Below, piece by piece: positions 30,101 through 37,925 of a stretch of DNA of 64,000 nt; positions within the stretch are counted from its first letter, which is position 1, and each line of letters begins with the position of its first letter. The stretch is from Dyella terrae (GTDB taxonomy: Bacteria > Pseudomonadota > Gammaproteobacteria > Xanthomonadales > Rhodanobacteraceae): positions 4,154,001 to 4,218,000 of the forward strand of contig NZ_CP089414.1 in assembly GCF_022394535.1 (NCBI RefSeq). The letters are read 5' to 3'. The notes under the pieces are model-generated. The model did no database searches. It had not been told where the DNA came from and saw only the letters and a program-made list of their open reading frames with translations. The position numbers were made by a program, and so were the translations under genes.

Positions 30101-30294
30101 CCTTGCCGATCGCGCTGGGACTGGGCGCGGGCGCGGAGACGCGTCGCCCGCTGGGGCTCGCCGTGGTCGGCGGTCTGTTGGTATCCCAGGTGCTGACGTT
30201 GTACCTGACGCCGGTGATCTATCTGTATCTGGATCGTCTGCATGCGCGGTTGTCGCGCAAGCGGCGATTGGTTGAAGCAGAGGCGGCGCACTGA
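27193..30294 (+). CDS. RND efflux permease (MdtB/MdtC-like)
   Basis: This 1033-residue proton-driven exporter has the twelve-helix, two-large-loop architecture of AcrB/MdtBC-type pumps. Visible marks are the N-terminal CIQRPVMTTLLMVALLVFG, the TM4 motif VGFVVDDAIVMLENIVRH with the paired Asp residues of the proton relay (about 395-412), the VFLPVMFMGGIVG motif, and the TM10-11 block GIVKKNAIMMIDFALE. Hydrophobic and mid-length loops suggest the MdtC/MuxB branch, exporting drugs or bile-salt-like amphiphiles; the substrate is not readable. It forms one operon with the adaptor at 26049, and a terminator follows. Confidence 0.95.
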   Translation: MNLPALCIQRPVMTTLLMVALLVFGVAAYPKLPVNELPNVDFPTISVSASLPGAAPETMATAVATPLENQLSTIAGIQSMTSTSALGSTSITLTFELDRNIDGAAQDVQAAISAAQRQLPTNMPTPPTFRKVNPADAPILYLTLRSRTQPLSVVDDYAETQLAQRLSMIDGVAQVSVYGAQKYAVRISVDPQKLAASGIGIDTVQNAVSASNVNLATGSLNGNRQLLQIRSDGQLQRANLYNNVIVAYRNGAPVRLSDLGKAEDSVQNDQVASWYNGERAIVLAIQRQPGSNTVATIDRIRGVLPTFEATLPPSIKLAVLYDRSESIRESVNDVQFTLMLAGVLVVLVIYLFLGNASATLIPALALPVSIVGTFGGMFALGYSLDNLSLLALTLVVGFVVDDAIVMLENIVRHVEDGMDPYEASLKGASEIGFTIFSMTLSLVAVFLPVMFMGGIVGRLFHEFAVTLSVAILISGFVSITLTPMLCSRFLKHAEHEKKARIVLWFDAGFERVRRGYVSSLTWAVHHPRSILGLFAASLLATGLLFVVVDKDFIPAGDSGQLNVNVEGPDDTSVKGMMQRQQQLAKIVADDPNIDSYMSSVGSGGARTTTNNGSLSLTLKPAAERSLDVNGIMQELRAKFAAVPGIRAYIQNPPSIQVGGRQSKAQYQYTLQSIDTQALYDWSGKVITAFAKLPGFQDVTSDLDLNGPSIVVNVDRDKLGTLGLTMDQVQTALGSAFGASQISTIYGSASQYWVILQVYYALQNDPDVLSQLYVTSSSGTLVPLNAVASFERKPQALTVNHQGQIPAVTVSFNLAPGVSLSEAVGSINGAMKQMNLPPSITGSVQGTAQAFQDSMQGMGLLLVLALFVIYLVLGILYESFIHPLTILSGLPSAGVGALLTLMIFRAPLDLFSFVGIVMLIGIVKKNAIMMIDFALEKQRSEGTDPALAIVEACHVRFRPIMMTTMAAFAGTLPIALGLGAGAETRRPLGLAVVGGLLVSQVLTLYLTPVIYLYLDRLHARLSRKRRLVEAEAAH

Positions 30295-30316
30295 ACGATG
30301 CGCGGTCCCATCAAAT

Positions 30317-30349
30317 AAAAAAAGGGCGGCCATGGGCCGCCCTTTTTTA
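30317..30349. terminator. Bidirectional terminator between the RND permease and M28 peptidase
   Basis: An 11-bp stem (AAAGGGCGGCC at 30321-30331 with its complement at 30335-30345) is flanked by an A run on the left and a T run on the right, so it can serve both convergent genes. Confidence 0.92.
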
Positions 30350-30365
30350 TCCTGAAGCCGAAAGA

Positions 30366-31805
30366 TTACTCTTCCGCGCCATCGTTCTTGAACGCCCCCG
30401 GCTTCGAGCCGAAGTCGCCGTCCGCTTGCGCGGCCATATACGAGAACGCTGCATAGACGGCCGCGTTCTGTGCCAGTTCCTTCGGGTCGATCTTGTCGAG
30501 CGTGTCGTTAGCGGTGTGGTGGTAGTCGAAGTAGTCGGTACCGTCCTGTACCAGTGTCAGCGCGGCCATGCCCTTACCGTGCATCTGCGACAGGTCGGAG
30601 CCGCCACCGCCCGGCTTGGTGGCGTCGTAGTCGACGCCAATCGGGGCGAGCACCTTGGCGATCTGCTCGATTGCGCCGCGCGCTTCCGGTTTCACGCTGG
30701 CGCTCATCAGCCAGACCTTGCGTGCGCCGAAATCCGACTCCGTGCCGAGCTGGAACTTCGCAACTTCCGCGGCGTGCTTGTCCGCATAGGCGCGACCGCC
30801 CCACAGGCCCATCTCTTCATTGGCAAAGGCGATGACGCGGATCGTGCGATCCGGGCGTTGCGGCATGTCGTGGATCAGCTTGCCGGCGGCCATGGCAATC
30901 GCTACGCCCGCGCCATCGTCAATGGCACCCGTGCCCGGATCCCACGAGTCGAGGTGGCCACCGATGGCGACGACCTGCTCAGGGTGCTTCTTGCCGGTGA
31001 TTTCGCCGATCACGTTAGCGCCGGTGTAGGTGCCGTTGAAACCGCAGTCCAGATCGAGCTTGATGCTCACCGGCTTGCCGTAGCCGAGGATACGGGTGAG
31101 CTGGTCGGCATCGGGGTTGGAAAGCGCGGCAGCGGGAATGGCGTCCTTCGGGTTCTCGAAGCCGGTCACGCCCGTATGGGGCGTGCGGCTGTTGGCGTCG
31201 GTACCGGCGGAGCGCAGCAGGAAGGCGGCCGCGCCCATCTTGGCGGCGATCACCGGGCCACCCACGCGCACGCCCGAACCGATGGCGTAATCATGGCCGT
31301 CCTTGTGGCGCTCCATGCGCGCGTCCACGTAGACGATCTTGCCCTTCACGCTGGCGGGGTCGGCCTTCTTCAGCGCATCGAGGCTGTCAAAGCGCACCAC
31401 GTCGGCGGTCAGGCCGCCCTTGGGCGTGCCTGCGGAATAGCCAAGTGCAATCAAATCCAGCGGCTGCGGGAACGGCGCGACGATCTCGGCGTGTTCGCTC
31501 CGGCGCTCCCACAGCGGATAGGTGACTTGCTCGGTATAGACCTTGTCGAAGCCCAGTGCCTTGAACTTGGCAATGGCCCACTCACGACCGCGCACATCGG
31601 CGGGCCCACCGGCCAGGCGCGGGCCCACTTCCGTGGTTAGCGAGGTGACGATGTCGTATGCCGTGTTGTCGTTCATTGCCTTATCGCGCAGCTGTTCGGC
31701 CGTCTTTACGGCTGCTGCGGGAATGGTGGTCTGGGTGGCTGCGTTCGCCGTGCCGATGGCAAGCATCAGGCTGGCGGAAAGCAGGGTGAGCGACAGTCGG
31801 CGCAT
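30366..31805 (-). CDS. M28 family zinc metallopeptidase, exported
   Basis: M28 peptidases are di-zinc aminopeptidases or carboxypeptidases. The 479 residues start with a signal peptide (cleavage after ANA, about residue 22). A PA-like inserted domain occupies about 130-255. The peptidase domain supplies the zinc ligands: His and Asp in GGHLDSWDPGTGAIDDGAG (about 284-302), Glu pair in FANEEMGLWGG (near 336), Asp in the SDFGA segment, and His in DYHHTANDTLD (near 440). Probably periplasmic or secreted. It stands alone on the minus strand between two terminators. Confidence 0.93.
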   Translation of the reverse strand: MRRLSLTLLSASLMLAIGTANAATQTTIPAAAVKTAEQLRDKAMNDNTAYDIVTSLTTEVGPRLAGGPADVRGREWAIAKFKALGFDKVYTEQVTYPLWERRSEHAEIVAPFPQPLDLIALGYSAGTPKGGLTADVVRFDSLDALKKADPASVKGKIVYVDARMERHKDGHDYAIGSGVRVGGPVIAAKMGAAAFLLRSAGTDANSRTPHTGVTGFENPKDAIPAAALSNPDADQLTRILGYGKPVSIKLDLDCGFNGTYTGANVIGEITGKKHPEQVVAIGGHLDSWDPGTGAIDDGAGVAIAMAAGKLIHDMPQRPDRTIRVIAFANEEMGLWGGRAYADKHAAEVAKFQLGTESDFGARKVWLMSASVKPEARGAIEQIAKVLAPIGVDYDATKPGGGGSDLSQMHGKGMAALTLVQDGTDYFDYHHTANDTLDKIDPKELAQNAAVYAAFSYMAAQADGDFGSKPGAFKNDGAEE

Positions 31806-31902
31806 GGGGTAGTCCTTGGGCGGAAACGGCGATTATGGCCCGCCCCCATGTGGCTGCTTAGGCCAGAAGTCATGGTGCGGGAAACGCAAAAGCAAGTGGT
31901 AC

Positions 31903-31925
31903 GAAAAAGGCGCCCGCAGGCGCCT
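31903..31925 (-). terminator. Intrinsic terminator after mscL (minus strand)
   Basis: Read on the minus strand, a 7-bp stem AGGCGCC/GGCGCCT with a four-base loop is followed by a T run (A residues at 31904-31908). Confidence 0.8.
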
Positions 31926-31949
31926 CATTCGCGCATCGTTCCCCGTCGC

Positions 31950-32366
31950 TTACTTGGGGTTCTGCGACTTCAGCAGGTCGCGGATCTCGGTGAGCAACAC
32001 CACGTCTGCCGGCGGCGCCGCTGGCGCGGCTTCCTGCTTGCGGGTGAGCTTGTTGATCGCCTTGACCACCAGGAAGATCGCAAACGCGATGATGAGGAAC
32101 TGGATCAGGGTATTGATGAAGGTGCCGTAGCCAATAGCCACTTCCGCGATTTTGTGCGCTGGATCGGTATTGTCAGCCGCCTTGAGCACCCATTTCATCT
32201 GCGTGAAGTCGATGCCGCCGGTGAGCAGGCCGATAGGCGGCATGATGATCTGGTCCACCAGCGACGTGACGATCTTGCCGAAGGCGCCGCCGATGACCAC
32301 ACCGACCGCAAGGTCGATCACGTTGCCGCGCATGGCGAATTCTTTGAACTCTTTGAGCATGCTCAT
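31950..32366 (-). CDS. mscL: Large-conductance mechanosensitive channel MscL
   Basis: MscL is the emergency valve that opens under hypo-osmotic shock. The 138-residue product has the amphipathic N-terminal helix ([13 protein letters not shown]), TM1 with the gate motif [18 protein letters not shown] (about 15-32), a periplasmic loop, TM2 (about 80-105, [16 protein letters not shown]) and the C-terminal cytoplasmic helix ending [11 protein letters not shown]. Length and features are standard. Confidence 0.97.
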   Translation of the reverse strand: MSMLKEFKEFAMRGNVIDLAVGVVIGGAFGKIVTSLVDQIIMPPIGLLTGGIDFTQMKWVLKAADNTDPAHKIAEVAIGYGTFINTLIQFLIIAFAIFLVVKAINKLTRKQEAAPAAPPADVVLLTEIRDLLKSQNPK

Positions 32367-32447
32367 GCTTTTCTCTCCCTGGGCCGGATGGCGTGGAAAC
32401 TCTAACGCAGTGGACGTTGGACGCGACAGGCAATCGCGTCCATGGAT

Positions 32448-33134
32448 TCAGGCAACCTTGCCTTCCAACGTGGCGACACCGGCGAGTTCCGCACGGAAGT
32501 GGTCGCCGCGTTGCAACGCCGATACACCTGCGGGCGTGCCGGTGAAGATCAGGTCGCCCGCCTTCAGCTCGAACAGGGTCGACAGGATGGTGATGATCTC
32601 GTTCACGCCATGCACCATGTCGCCCAGGCGGCCGTGCTGGCGCTGCTGACCGTTGATGGCGAGCGTCAGTGAGGTATCAGCATCGAGCTCCACCTCGCTG
32701 GCGGGCCGCAAGGCGGAGACCGGCGCCGAGTGGTCGAAGCCCTTGGCAACGTCCCACGGGTGGCTCTTGGCCTTGGCGATGGCCTGCAGGTCGCGACGGG
32801 TCAGGTCCAGGCCCACGCCGTAGCCCCAGATCCGCTCGGCCGCCTGCTGGGCGGTCAGGTCGCGGCCACCACCACCCAGTGCCACCACCATCTCCACCTC
32901 GTGGTGCAGATCCTGCGTAGCTTGCGGGTAGATGACGTCGGCGCCATCAGTCACCACGGCATCGGCGGGCTTGGTGAAGAACAGCGGGGTGTCCTTGTCC
33001 ACCGTGGCGCCCATTTCGCGGGCGTGCTCGGCGTAGTTGCGGCCGATGCAGAAGATCCGGCGCACCGGGAAGCGTTGGTCGCTGCCGATGATCGGCAGGC
33101 TTGGAACGGCAGGGGGCGTGATGATGTATGACAT
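32448..33134 (-). CDS. Fumarylacetoacetate hydrolase (FAH) family protein
   Basis: FAH-fold enzymes hydrolyse or decarboxylate C-C bonds of acyl-pyruvate-type compounds using a divalent metal. From ATG 33134 the 228 residues show IFCIGRNYAEHAREMG near the N-terminus, the metal-ligand segment HHEVEMVVALG (near 77-86), YGVGLDLTRRDLQ, KGFDHSAPVS and the C-terminal GDLIFTGTPAGV motif. The length matches the small YcgM-like members (acylpyruvase/oxaloacetate decarboxylase type) rather than full FAH. The frame is open to 33587, but that extension is Ser/Cys/Pro-rich shadow sequence over the divergent adaptor gene. Confidence 0.92.
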   Translation of the reverse strand: MSYIITPPAVPSLPIIGSDQRFPVRRIFCIGRNYAEHAREMGATVDKDTPLFFTKPADAVVTDGADVIYPQATQDLHHEVEMVVALGGGGRDLTAQQAAERIWGYGVGLDLTRRDLQAIAKAKSHPWDVAKGFDHSAPVSALRPASEVELDADTSLTLAINGQQRQHGRLGDMVHGVNEIITILSTLFELKAGDLIFTGTPAGVSALQRGDHFRAELAGVATLEGKVA

Positions 33135-33357
33135 GGGCCGAAAGGGTACCACCGTGGGCCATACGCGCCAGTCACTTGTCACGTCAGCTTTTTTCGGAGG
33201 CGGCTTGCGAGTACAACCGGCCCGGCTTTCGGCCTGTGGCATCGGTGGCGTGACATCTGTCACCGCGTTTGACTGATGAGGGCCTCTGGAGACGACAGCG
33301 CCGCTCCAGCATCGTGTGTTACATCGAGGAACCGGCGCGGACCGGCAGGGAGAGCGT

Positions 33358-34605
33358 GTGGCTAATGCGGATCTGTTGAAAGAACTGCGCATCGAGAAAC
33401 ACCTGCGCGAAGAGCACGGCCAAGGCCCAGGGCGTTGGCCGTGGATTGCCGGTGGCGTGCTGCTCGTAGTGGTGGTCTCAGCGCTGGTGGCGTGGCTGGT
33501 GATGGGGCATCGCGCCATCGAGGTGCAGACCGCGCAGGCGCAATCCCCGGTGGCCAATGCCGCGGCCGGCGCCGTGCTGCAAGCCACGGGCTATGTCACC
33601 GCGCGGCGGCAGGCCACGGTATCGGCGCAGATCACCGGCACGCTTACCGATGTGCTGATCGAAGAAGGCGACCACGTGAAGCAAGGCCAGATCGTGGCCC
33701 GGCTGGACGACTCGCAGTACAAGGCGGCATTGGATGCGGCCCGCACGGCCGCGGCCGCCGCGCATGCACTGGTGGCGCAGTACCAGGCGCAGTTGGCGCA
33801 GAACGAACGCGACGCCGTGCGCAACGAAACACTCGCCAAGCGGGGGCTGGTTCCCGAGCAGGTGGCTGAGCAAGCGCGCACCCTGGTCGACAGTACCCGC
33901 GCGCAACTCGTGTCGCAGCAACGCAGCGCGGACTCCGCCGATGCGCAGGTGGTGGAAGCGCGCGTCAACTTCGACTACTGCGTGATCCGCGCCCCGTTCG
34001 ACGGCGTCATCACCACCAAAGATGCACAGGTCGGCGAAATCGTGTCGCCGTTCTCCGCCGGTGGCGGCTTCACCCGCACCGGCGTCGGCACCGTGGTCGA
34101 CATGGATTCGCTGGAAGTGGACGTGGACGTCAACGAGGCGTACATCGGCCGCGTGAAACCGAACATGCCCGCCGAGGCGGTGCTGGACGCGTATCCCGAC
34201 TGGAAGATTCCCGCCCACGTCATCGCCATCGTTCCGGCCGCTGACCGTGGCAAGGCCACCGTAAAAGTGCGCGTGGCGATGGAGAAGAAAGATTCGCGCA
34301 TCGTGCCCGACATGGGCGTGCGCGTGTCCTTCCTGGAACAGAAACAGGACGAGCCGCAGGCGCAGGCACTGCAGGGCGCGCTGGTGCCGGCGGCGGCCAT
34401 TGCCCAGCGTGACGGCCGTGGCGTGGTGTTCATCGTGCGGGGCGACACCGTGCAGCAGCACGACGTGCCATCGACAGCATCGAAAGTCGGCGACCAGAGC
34501 TTGCTGCCGACGGGTGTGGACGTGGGTGACACCGTGGTGGTGTCGCCACCGGCGGAACTGAAGGACGGCGACCGGATCAAGAGCGCAGCCAAGCCTGCGC
34601 AGTAA
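33358..34605 (+). CDS. ABC efflux periplasmic adaptor (MacA-like, HlyD family)
   Basis: This adaptor probably couples the ABC exporter encoded just downstream to an outer-membrane channel. From GTG 33358 (Shine-Dalgarno AGGGAGAG just upstream) the 415 residues have a cytoplasmic basic N-terminus, one membrane helix (about 30-52), a barrel-sandwich domain (TVSAQITGTLTDVLIEEGD), a helical hairpin (about 120-200), the lipoyl second half (YCVIRAPFDGVITTKDAQVG) and beta-barrel/proximal domains. An upstream frame to 33316 adds low-quality residues. It is divergent from the FAH gene. Confidence 0.9.
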   Translation: MANADLLKELRIEKHLREEHGQGPGRWPWIAGGVLLVVVVSALVAWLVMGHRAIEVQTAQAQSPVANAAAGAVLQATGYVTARRQATVSAQITGTLTDVLIEEGDHVKQGQIVARLDDSQYKAALDAARTAAAAAHALVAQYQAQLAQNERDAVRNETLAKRGLVPEQVAEQARTLVDSTRAQLVSQQRSADSADAQVVEARVNFDYCVIRAPFDGVITTKDAQVGEIVSPFSAGGGFTRTGVGTVVDMDSLEVDVDVNEAYIGRVKPNMPAEAVLDAYPDWKIPAHVIAIVPAADRGKATVKVRVAMEKKDSRIVPDMGVRVSFLEQKQDEPQAQALQGALVPAAAIAQRDGRGVVFIVRGDTVQQHDVPSTASKVGDQSLLPTGVDVGDTVVVSPPAELKDGDRIKSAAKPAQ

Positions 34606-34676
34606 CCGGTTGGCAGTGCGTGATCGGGAGCATCGCCACCGGCGATGCCTGGCAATTCGCATCGGGAGTTAGAGCC

Positions 34677-35363
34677 ATGGGCACGTTGATCGAAACCCGC
34701 GACCTTTCCAAAGTGTACGAGCGCGGCAGGCAGAAAGTCGAAGTACTGCACCACATCAACCTGGACATCGCCGAGGGCGATTTCCTCGCGCTGATGGGGC
34801 CCTCCGGCTCGGGTAAGACCACCTTGCTCAACCTGATCGGCGGCCTCGACACGCCGACCGGTGGCAGCATCACCGTCGCCGGGCAGCGCCTGGACCAGCT
34901 TTCGGGCGGTCAGCTTGCCAAGTGGCGCGCTTCGCACGTGGGCTTTGTGTTCCAGTTCTACAACCTGATGCCGATGCTGTCGGCGCAGCGCAATGTGGAA
35001 CTGCCGCTGCTGCTCACCAAGCTTTCCGCCGCGCAGCGGCGCAAGAACGCATCCATCGCGTTGCAATTGGTGGGTCTGGGTGAGCGCGCTTCGCACAAGC
35101 CGAGCGAGCTTTCCGGTGGTCAACAGCAGCGCGTGGCGATTGCGCGTGCGATCGTGTCCGACCCCACCTTGTTGGTGTGCGATGAGCCGACCGGCGACCT
35201 GGACCGTCAGTCCGCCGAGGAAGTGCTCGGCCTGCTGCGCGTGCTCAACCGCGAACACGGCAAGACCATCGTGATGGTCACGCACGATCCCAAGGCGGCC
35301 GAATACGCCAACCATACCCTGCATCTGGACAAGGGCACGCTGGTCGAACAGGCATTGGCGTGA
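34677..35363 (+). CDS. ABC transporter ATP-binding protein (MacB/LolD subfamily)
   Basis: This stand-alone nucleotide-binding subunit has 228 residues with Walker A GPSGSGKTT (about 39-47), Q-loop FVFQFYNLMP, signature LSGGQQQR (about 144-151), Walker B LLVCDEPTGDLD and the H-loop VMVTHD. It belongs to the LolD/MacB family that works with FtsX-type permeases and drives mechanotransmission rather than transmembrane passage. The ATG at 34677 was preferred to the upstream GTG/ATG because the extra residues are not family-like. Two permease genes follow directly. Confidence 0.95.
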   Translation: MGTLIETRDLSKVYERGRQKVEVLHHINLDIAEGDFLALMGPSGSGKTTLLNLIGGLDTPTGGSITVAGQRLDQLSGGQLAKWRASHVGFVFQFYNLMPMLSAQRNVELPLLLTKLSAAQRRKNASIALQLVGLGERASHKPSELSGGQQQRVAIARAIVSDPTLLVCDEPTGDLDRQSAEEVLGLLRVLNREHGKTIVMVTHDPKAAEYANHTLHLDKGTLVEQALA

Positions 35364-35373
35364 GGATGCGACG

Positions 35374-36540
35374 ATGAAATATCTCCATCTCATCTGGGCG
35401 GCGCTATTCCGGCGCAAGGCCCGCACGATACTTACGCTGGTATCGATCATCGCCGCGTTCTTGCTGTTCGGCATGCTCGATGCGGTGCGTACCTCTTTCA
35501 ACCAGGCGGGACAGAGCGCCAACGGTGCACAACGCCTGCAGACCGGCTCCAAACTGTCCTTCATCCAGACCTTGCCGCAGTCGCTGGAAGCGCAGATCGC
35601 GCAGGTGCCCGGGGTAAAGATGGTCACCTACGCCAACTGGTTCGGCGGTGCGTATCAGGATCCGCACAACCAGGTCTTCAGTTTCGCGGTTGAACCCAAT
35701 TACATCGACCTCTACCCCGAGATCGACGTGAGTCCGGCCGAGCGCAAGGCGTTCGACGATACGCGCACGGGCGTGCTGGTTGGCGAGGTGTTGGCGAAGC
35801 GGTTCAACTGGAAAGTGGGTGACAAGATACCGCTGCAGTCGACCATCTTCCCGAACCGTCAGGGCAGCAAGAACTGGACGTTCGACATCGTTGGCATTCT
35901 GCACTCCAAGGACAAGAAAGCCGGCGGCTTCTATGACCAGATGCTGCTCCTGCATTGGAAATACTTTGACGAAACCACACCATTCAATCGTGGCACCGTG
36001 GGCTGGTACGTCACTCGCGTGGCGGATGTAAATCAGGCCGATCGCGTCGCCAAGGCCATTGATGCGATCTCCGCCAACTCCGACCATGAAACACGCACGC
36101 AGACCGAGCAGGCAGCCACGGCCAGTTGGATGAAACAGCTCGCAGACATCGGTCTTATCGTGGGGTCGATCATGGGTGCTGTGTTTTTCACCCTGCTGCT
36201 GCTATCCGGCAACACCATGATGCAGGCGGTGCGCGAGCGTACCAGCGAGCTGGCCGTACTCAAGACGATTGGTTTCTCCAACCACGCGGTGCTCGGCATC
36301 GTGCTGGCCGAGTCGGTGTTGCTGTTGTTGATCGGTGGAGTGATTGGACTGGCATTGGCGTCGCTGATCATTCCAGGGATAAGCGCGAACAGTGGCGGCA
36401 TGCTCAATCTGCCCGTCGTGGGCGCGAGTAGCTGGATTCTTGGCGTGGTGCTGATGATCGCCATCGGCCTGCTGGTGGGCGCATTGCCGGCCATACGGGC
36501 GATGCGACTGAACATCGTCGACGCGCTCGCGGGCCGCTAA
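35374..36540 (+). CDS. ABC transporter permease, FtsX/MacB type (first)
   Basis: The 388-residue protein has the FtsX-permease layout: an N-terminal membrane helix (about 15-35), a MacB-like periplasmic core domain (about 40-265) and three C-terminal helices (about 265-385) containing TSELAVLKTIGFSNHAV, the coupling-helix motif. It is separated from the ATPase gene by 10 bp and from the second permease by 10 bp. Unlike E. coli MacB, ATPase and permease are separate polypeptides, and the two different permeases probably form a heterodimer. Confidence 0.93.
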   Translation: MKYLHLIWAALFRRKARTILTLVSIIAAFLLFGMLDAVRTSFNQAGQSANGAQRLQTGSKLSFIQTLPQSLEAQIAQVPGVKMVTYANWFGGAYQDPHNQVFSFAVEPNYIDLYPEIDVSPAERKAFDDTRTGVLVGEVLAKRFNWKVGDKIPLQSTIFPNRQGSKNWTFDIVGILHSKDKKAGGFYDQMLLLHWKYFDETTPFNRGTVGWYVTRVADVNQADRVAKAIDAISANSDHETRTQTEQAATASWMKQLADIGLIVGSIMGAVFFTLLLLSGNTMMQAVRERTSELAVLKTIGFSNHAVLGIVLAESVLLLLIGGVIGLALASLIIPGISANSGGMLNLPVVGASSWILGVVLMIAIGLLVGALPAIRAMRLNIVDALAGR

Positions 36541-36550
36541 GGAGAGTGAC

Positions 36551-37870
36551 ATGACCAATTTCCTGATCAATCTCGGCCTGTTCATCCTTGTCGTGGCGGC
36601 CATTGCCTTCTGGATTGCGCTGCCTTGGCAGGGAGCCATCGTGCTGGTGGTGCTGTTTGCTCTGTGGATGGCCTTCACGCGCTCCGGCCGTCGTGCCGCC
36701 TCGGTAGCCAGCGTAGGCATCAGCACGCTGGGCCAGCGACTGGGTTCGTCGGCAGTCATCGTGGTCGGCATTGCCGGTGTGGTGGGCGTGCTGGTCGCAC
36801 TGCTCGCCATGGGCGAGGGTTACGGTGAAACGCTGCGCAACACGGGCAGTGCCGACACTGCCATCGTGATGCGCGGTTCGTCTGCCGCCGAAGTGATGTC
36901 GGTGCTCGATCACGACAGCGTGACGTTGATTCCACAGGCCGTAGGCATCGCAAAGGATGCGAAGGGTCAGCCCATCGCTTCACCAGAGATCGTCGTGGCG
37001 GCAAACCTTCCGCTCAAGGGCAGCACCGCGGACGACGAAGGCAGCGTGCAGCTGCGCGGTGTGGGAGAGCAGGCGTGGGCCGTACGTCCGAATGTAAAGA
37101 TTGTCGAAGGGCGCAACTTCCAGCCGGGCATGCGTGAGCTAGTCGTGGGCAAGGGCGCCGCCAAGCAGTTCGATGGGCTCTCACCGGGCCGCACCGTCAA
37201 GCTGGGCAATCAGCAATGGACGGTGGTCGGCGTGTTCTCCTCGGGTGATGCGATGGACTCGGAAGTGTGGGGCGATGCCAGCGTCGTGGCCGACACGTAT
37301 CGTCGTGGTAGTAGCCGTGCCTCGGTGACGGTACGGCTGACCGATCCCAAGGCTTACGTCGCCTTCAAGAAAGAGCTGGAAGACAACCCGCAACTGAAGG
37401 TCGATGTCAGCACTACCATCGATTACTTCAGCAAGCAGTCCGAAGGCATGACCAAAGTGATCCGCATCATGGGCATCGCGGTGGGCCTGATCATGGCGAT
37501 CGGTGCCATGTTTGGCGCGCTCAACACTATGTTCGCCGCCGTGGCTTCACGTGCAAGGGAAATCGCCACGTTGCGCGCCATCGGCTTCCGTGGTTTTCCC
37601 GTGGTGGTGGCAATCATGCTGGAGACCATGTTGCTCGCGCTGATCGGTGGCGTGCTGGGTGGTTTGCTCGCCTGGTTGATCTTCAACGGTTACAGCGCCT
37701 CAACGCTAGCCGCCGGTACGGTGGGCAAGCTTAGCTTCGAGCTGCGTGTGTCACCAGAGCTGTTGTGGACCGGCCTGAAGTGGGCGTTGGCCATTGGTTT
37801 TATCGGTGGCCTGTATCCGGCCATGCGTGCGGCACGACTACCGGTAACGACGGCTTTGCGCGAGCTTTGA
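36551..37870 (+). CDS. ABC transporter permease, FtsX/MacB type (second)
   Basis: A 439-residue paralogue of the preceding permease. It has two closely spaced N-terminal hydrophobic segments (about 5-38), then the usual membrane helix near 65-85, a MacB-like core domain (about 90-300) and three C-terminal helices with ASRAREIATLRAIGFRGFP as the coupling motif. The extra N-terminal hairpin distinguishes it from its partner. It ends the adaptor-ATPase-permease-permease cassette. Substrate unknown; macrolide-like or peptide export is only the family expectation. Confidence 0.92.
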   Translation: MTNFLINLGLFILVVAAIAFWIALPWQGAIVLVVLFALWMAFTRSGRRAASVASVGISTLGQRLGSSAVIVVGIAGVVGVLVALLAMGEGYGETLRNTGSADTAIVMRGSSAAEVMSVLDHDSVTLIPQAVGIAKDAKGQPIASPEIVVAANLPLKGSTADDEGSVQLRGVGEQAWAVRPNVKIVEGRNFQPGMRELVVGKGAAKQFDGLSPGRTVKLGNQQWTVVGVFSSGDAMDSEVWGDASVVADTYRRGSSRASVTVRLTDPKAYVAFKKELEDNPQLKVDVSTTIDYFSKQSEGMTKVIRIMGIAVGLIMAIGAMFGALNTMFAAVASRAREIATLRAIGFRGFPVVVAIMLETMLLALIGGVLGGLLAWLIFNGYSASTLAAGTVGKLSFELRVSPELLWTGLKWALAIGFIGGLYPAMRAARLPVTTALREL

Positions 37871-37890
37871 TCAACACATCGGGAAGCATG

Positions 37891-37919
37891 AAGGGCGCAG
37901 CTTATGCTGCGCCCTTTTC
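37891..37919. terminator. Bidirectional terminator after the ABC cassette
   Basis: An 11-bp stem AAGGGCGCAGC/GCTGCGCCCTT with a TTAT loop, followed by TTTTCT region, lies between convergent genes. Confidence 0.88.
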
Positions 37920-37925
37920 TATTCG

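Noticed and set aside
27187..30333. 1048-codon open frame on the minus strand, longer than the gene it opposes
   Set aside because: It is the antisense shadow of the RND permease at 27193-30294; its product is His/Arg/Gln-rich with no domain. The permease has full motifs.
30426..31640. 404-codon plus-strand frame
   Set aside because: Shadow of the M28 peptidase.
32448..33587. Long FAH-family reading frame with N-terminal extension
   Set aside because: Residues beyond ATG 33134 overlap the divergent adaptor gene and have no homologous character; the FAH domain begins at MSYIITP.
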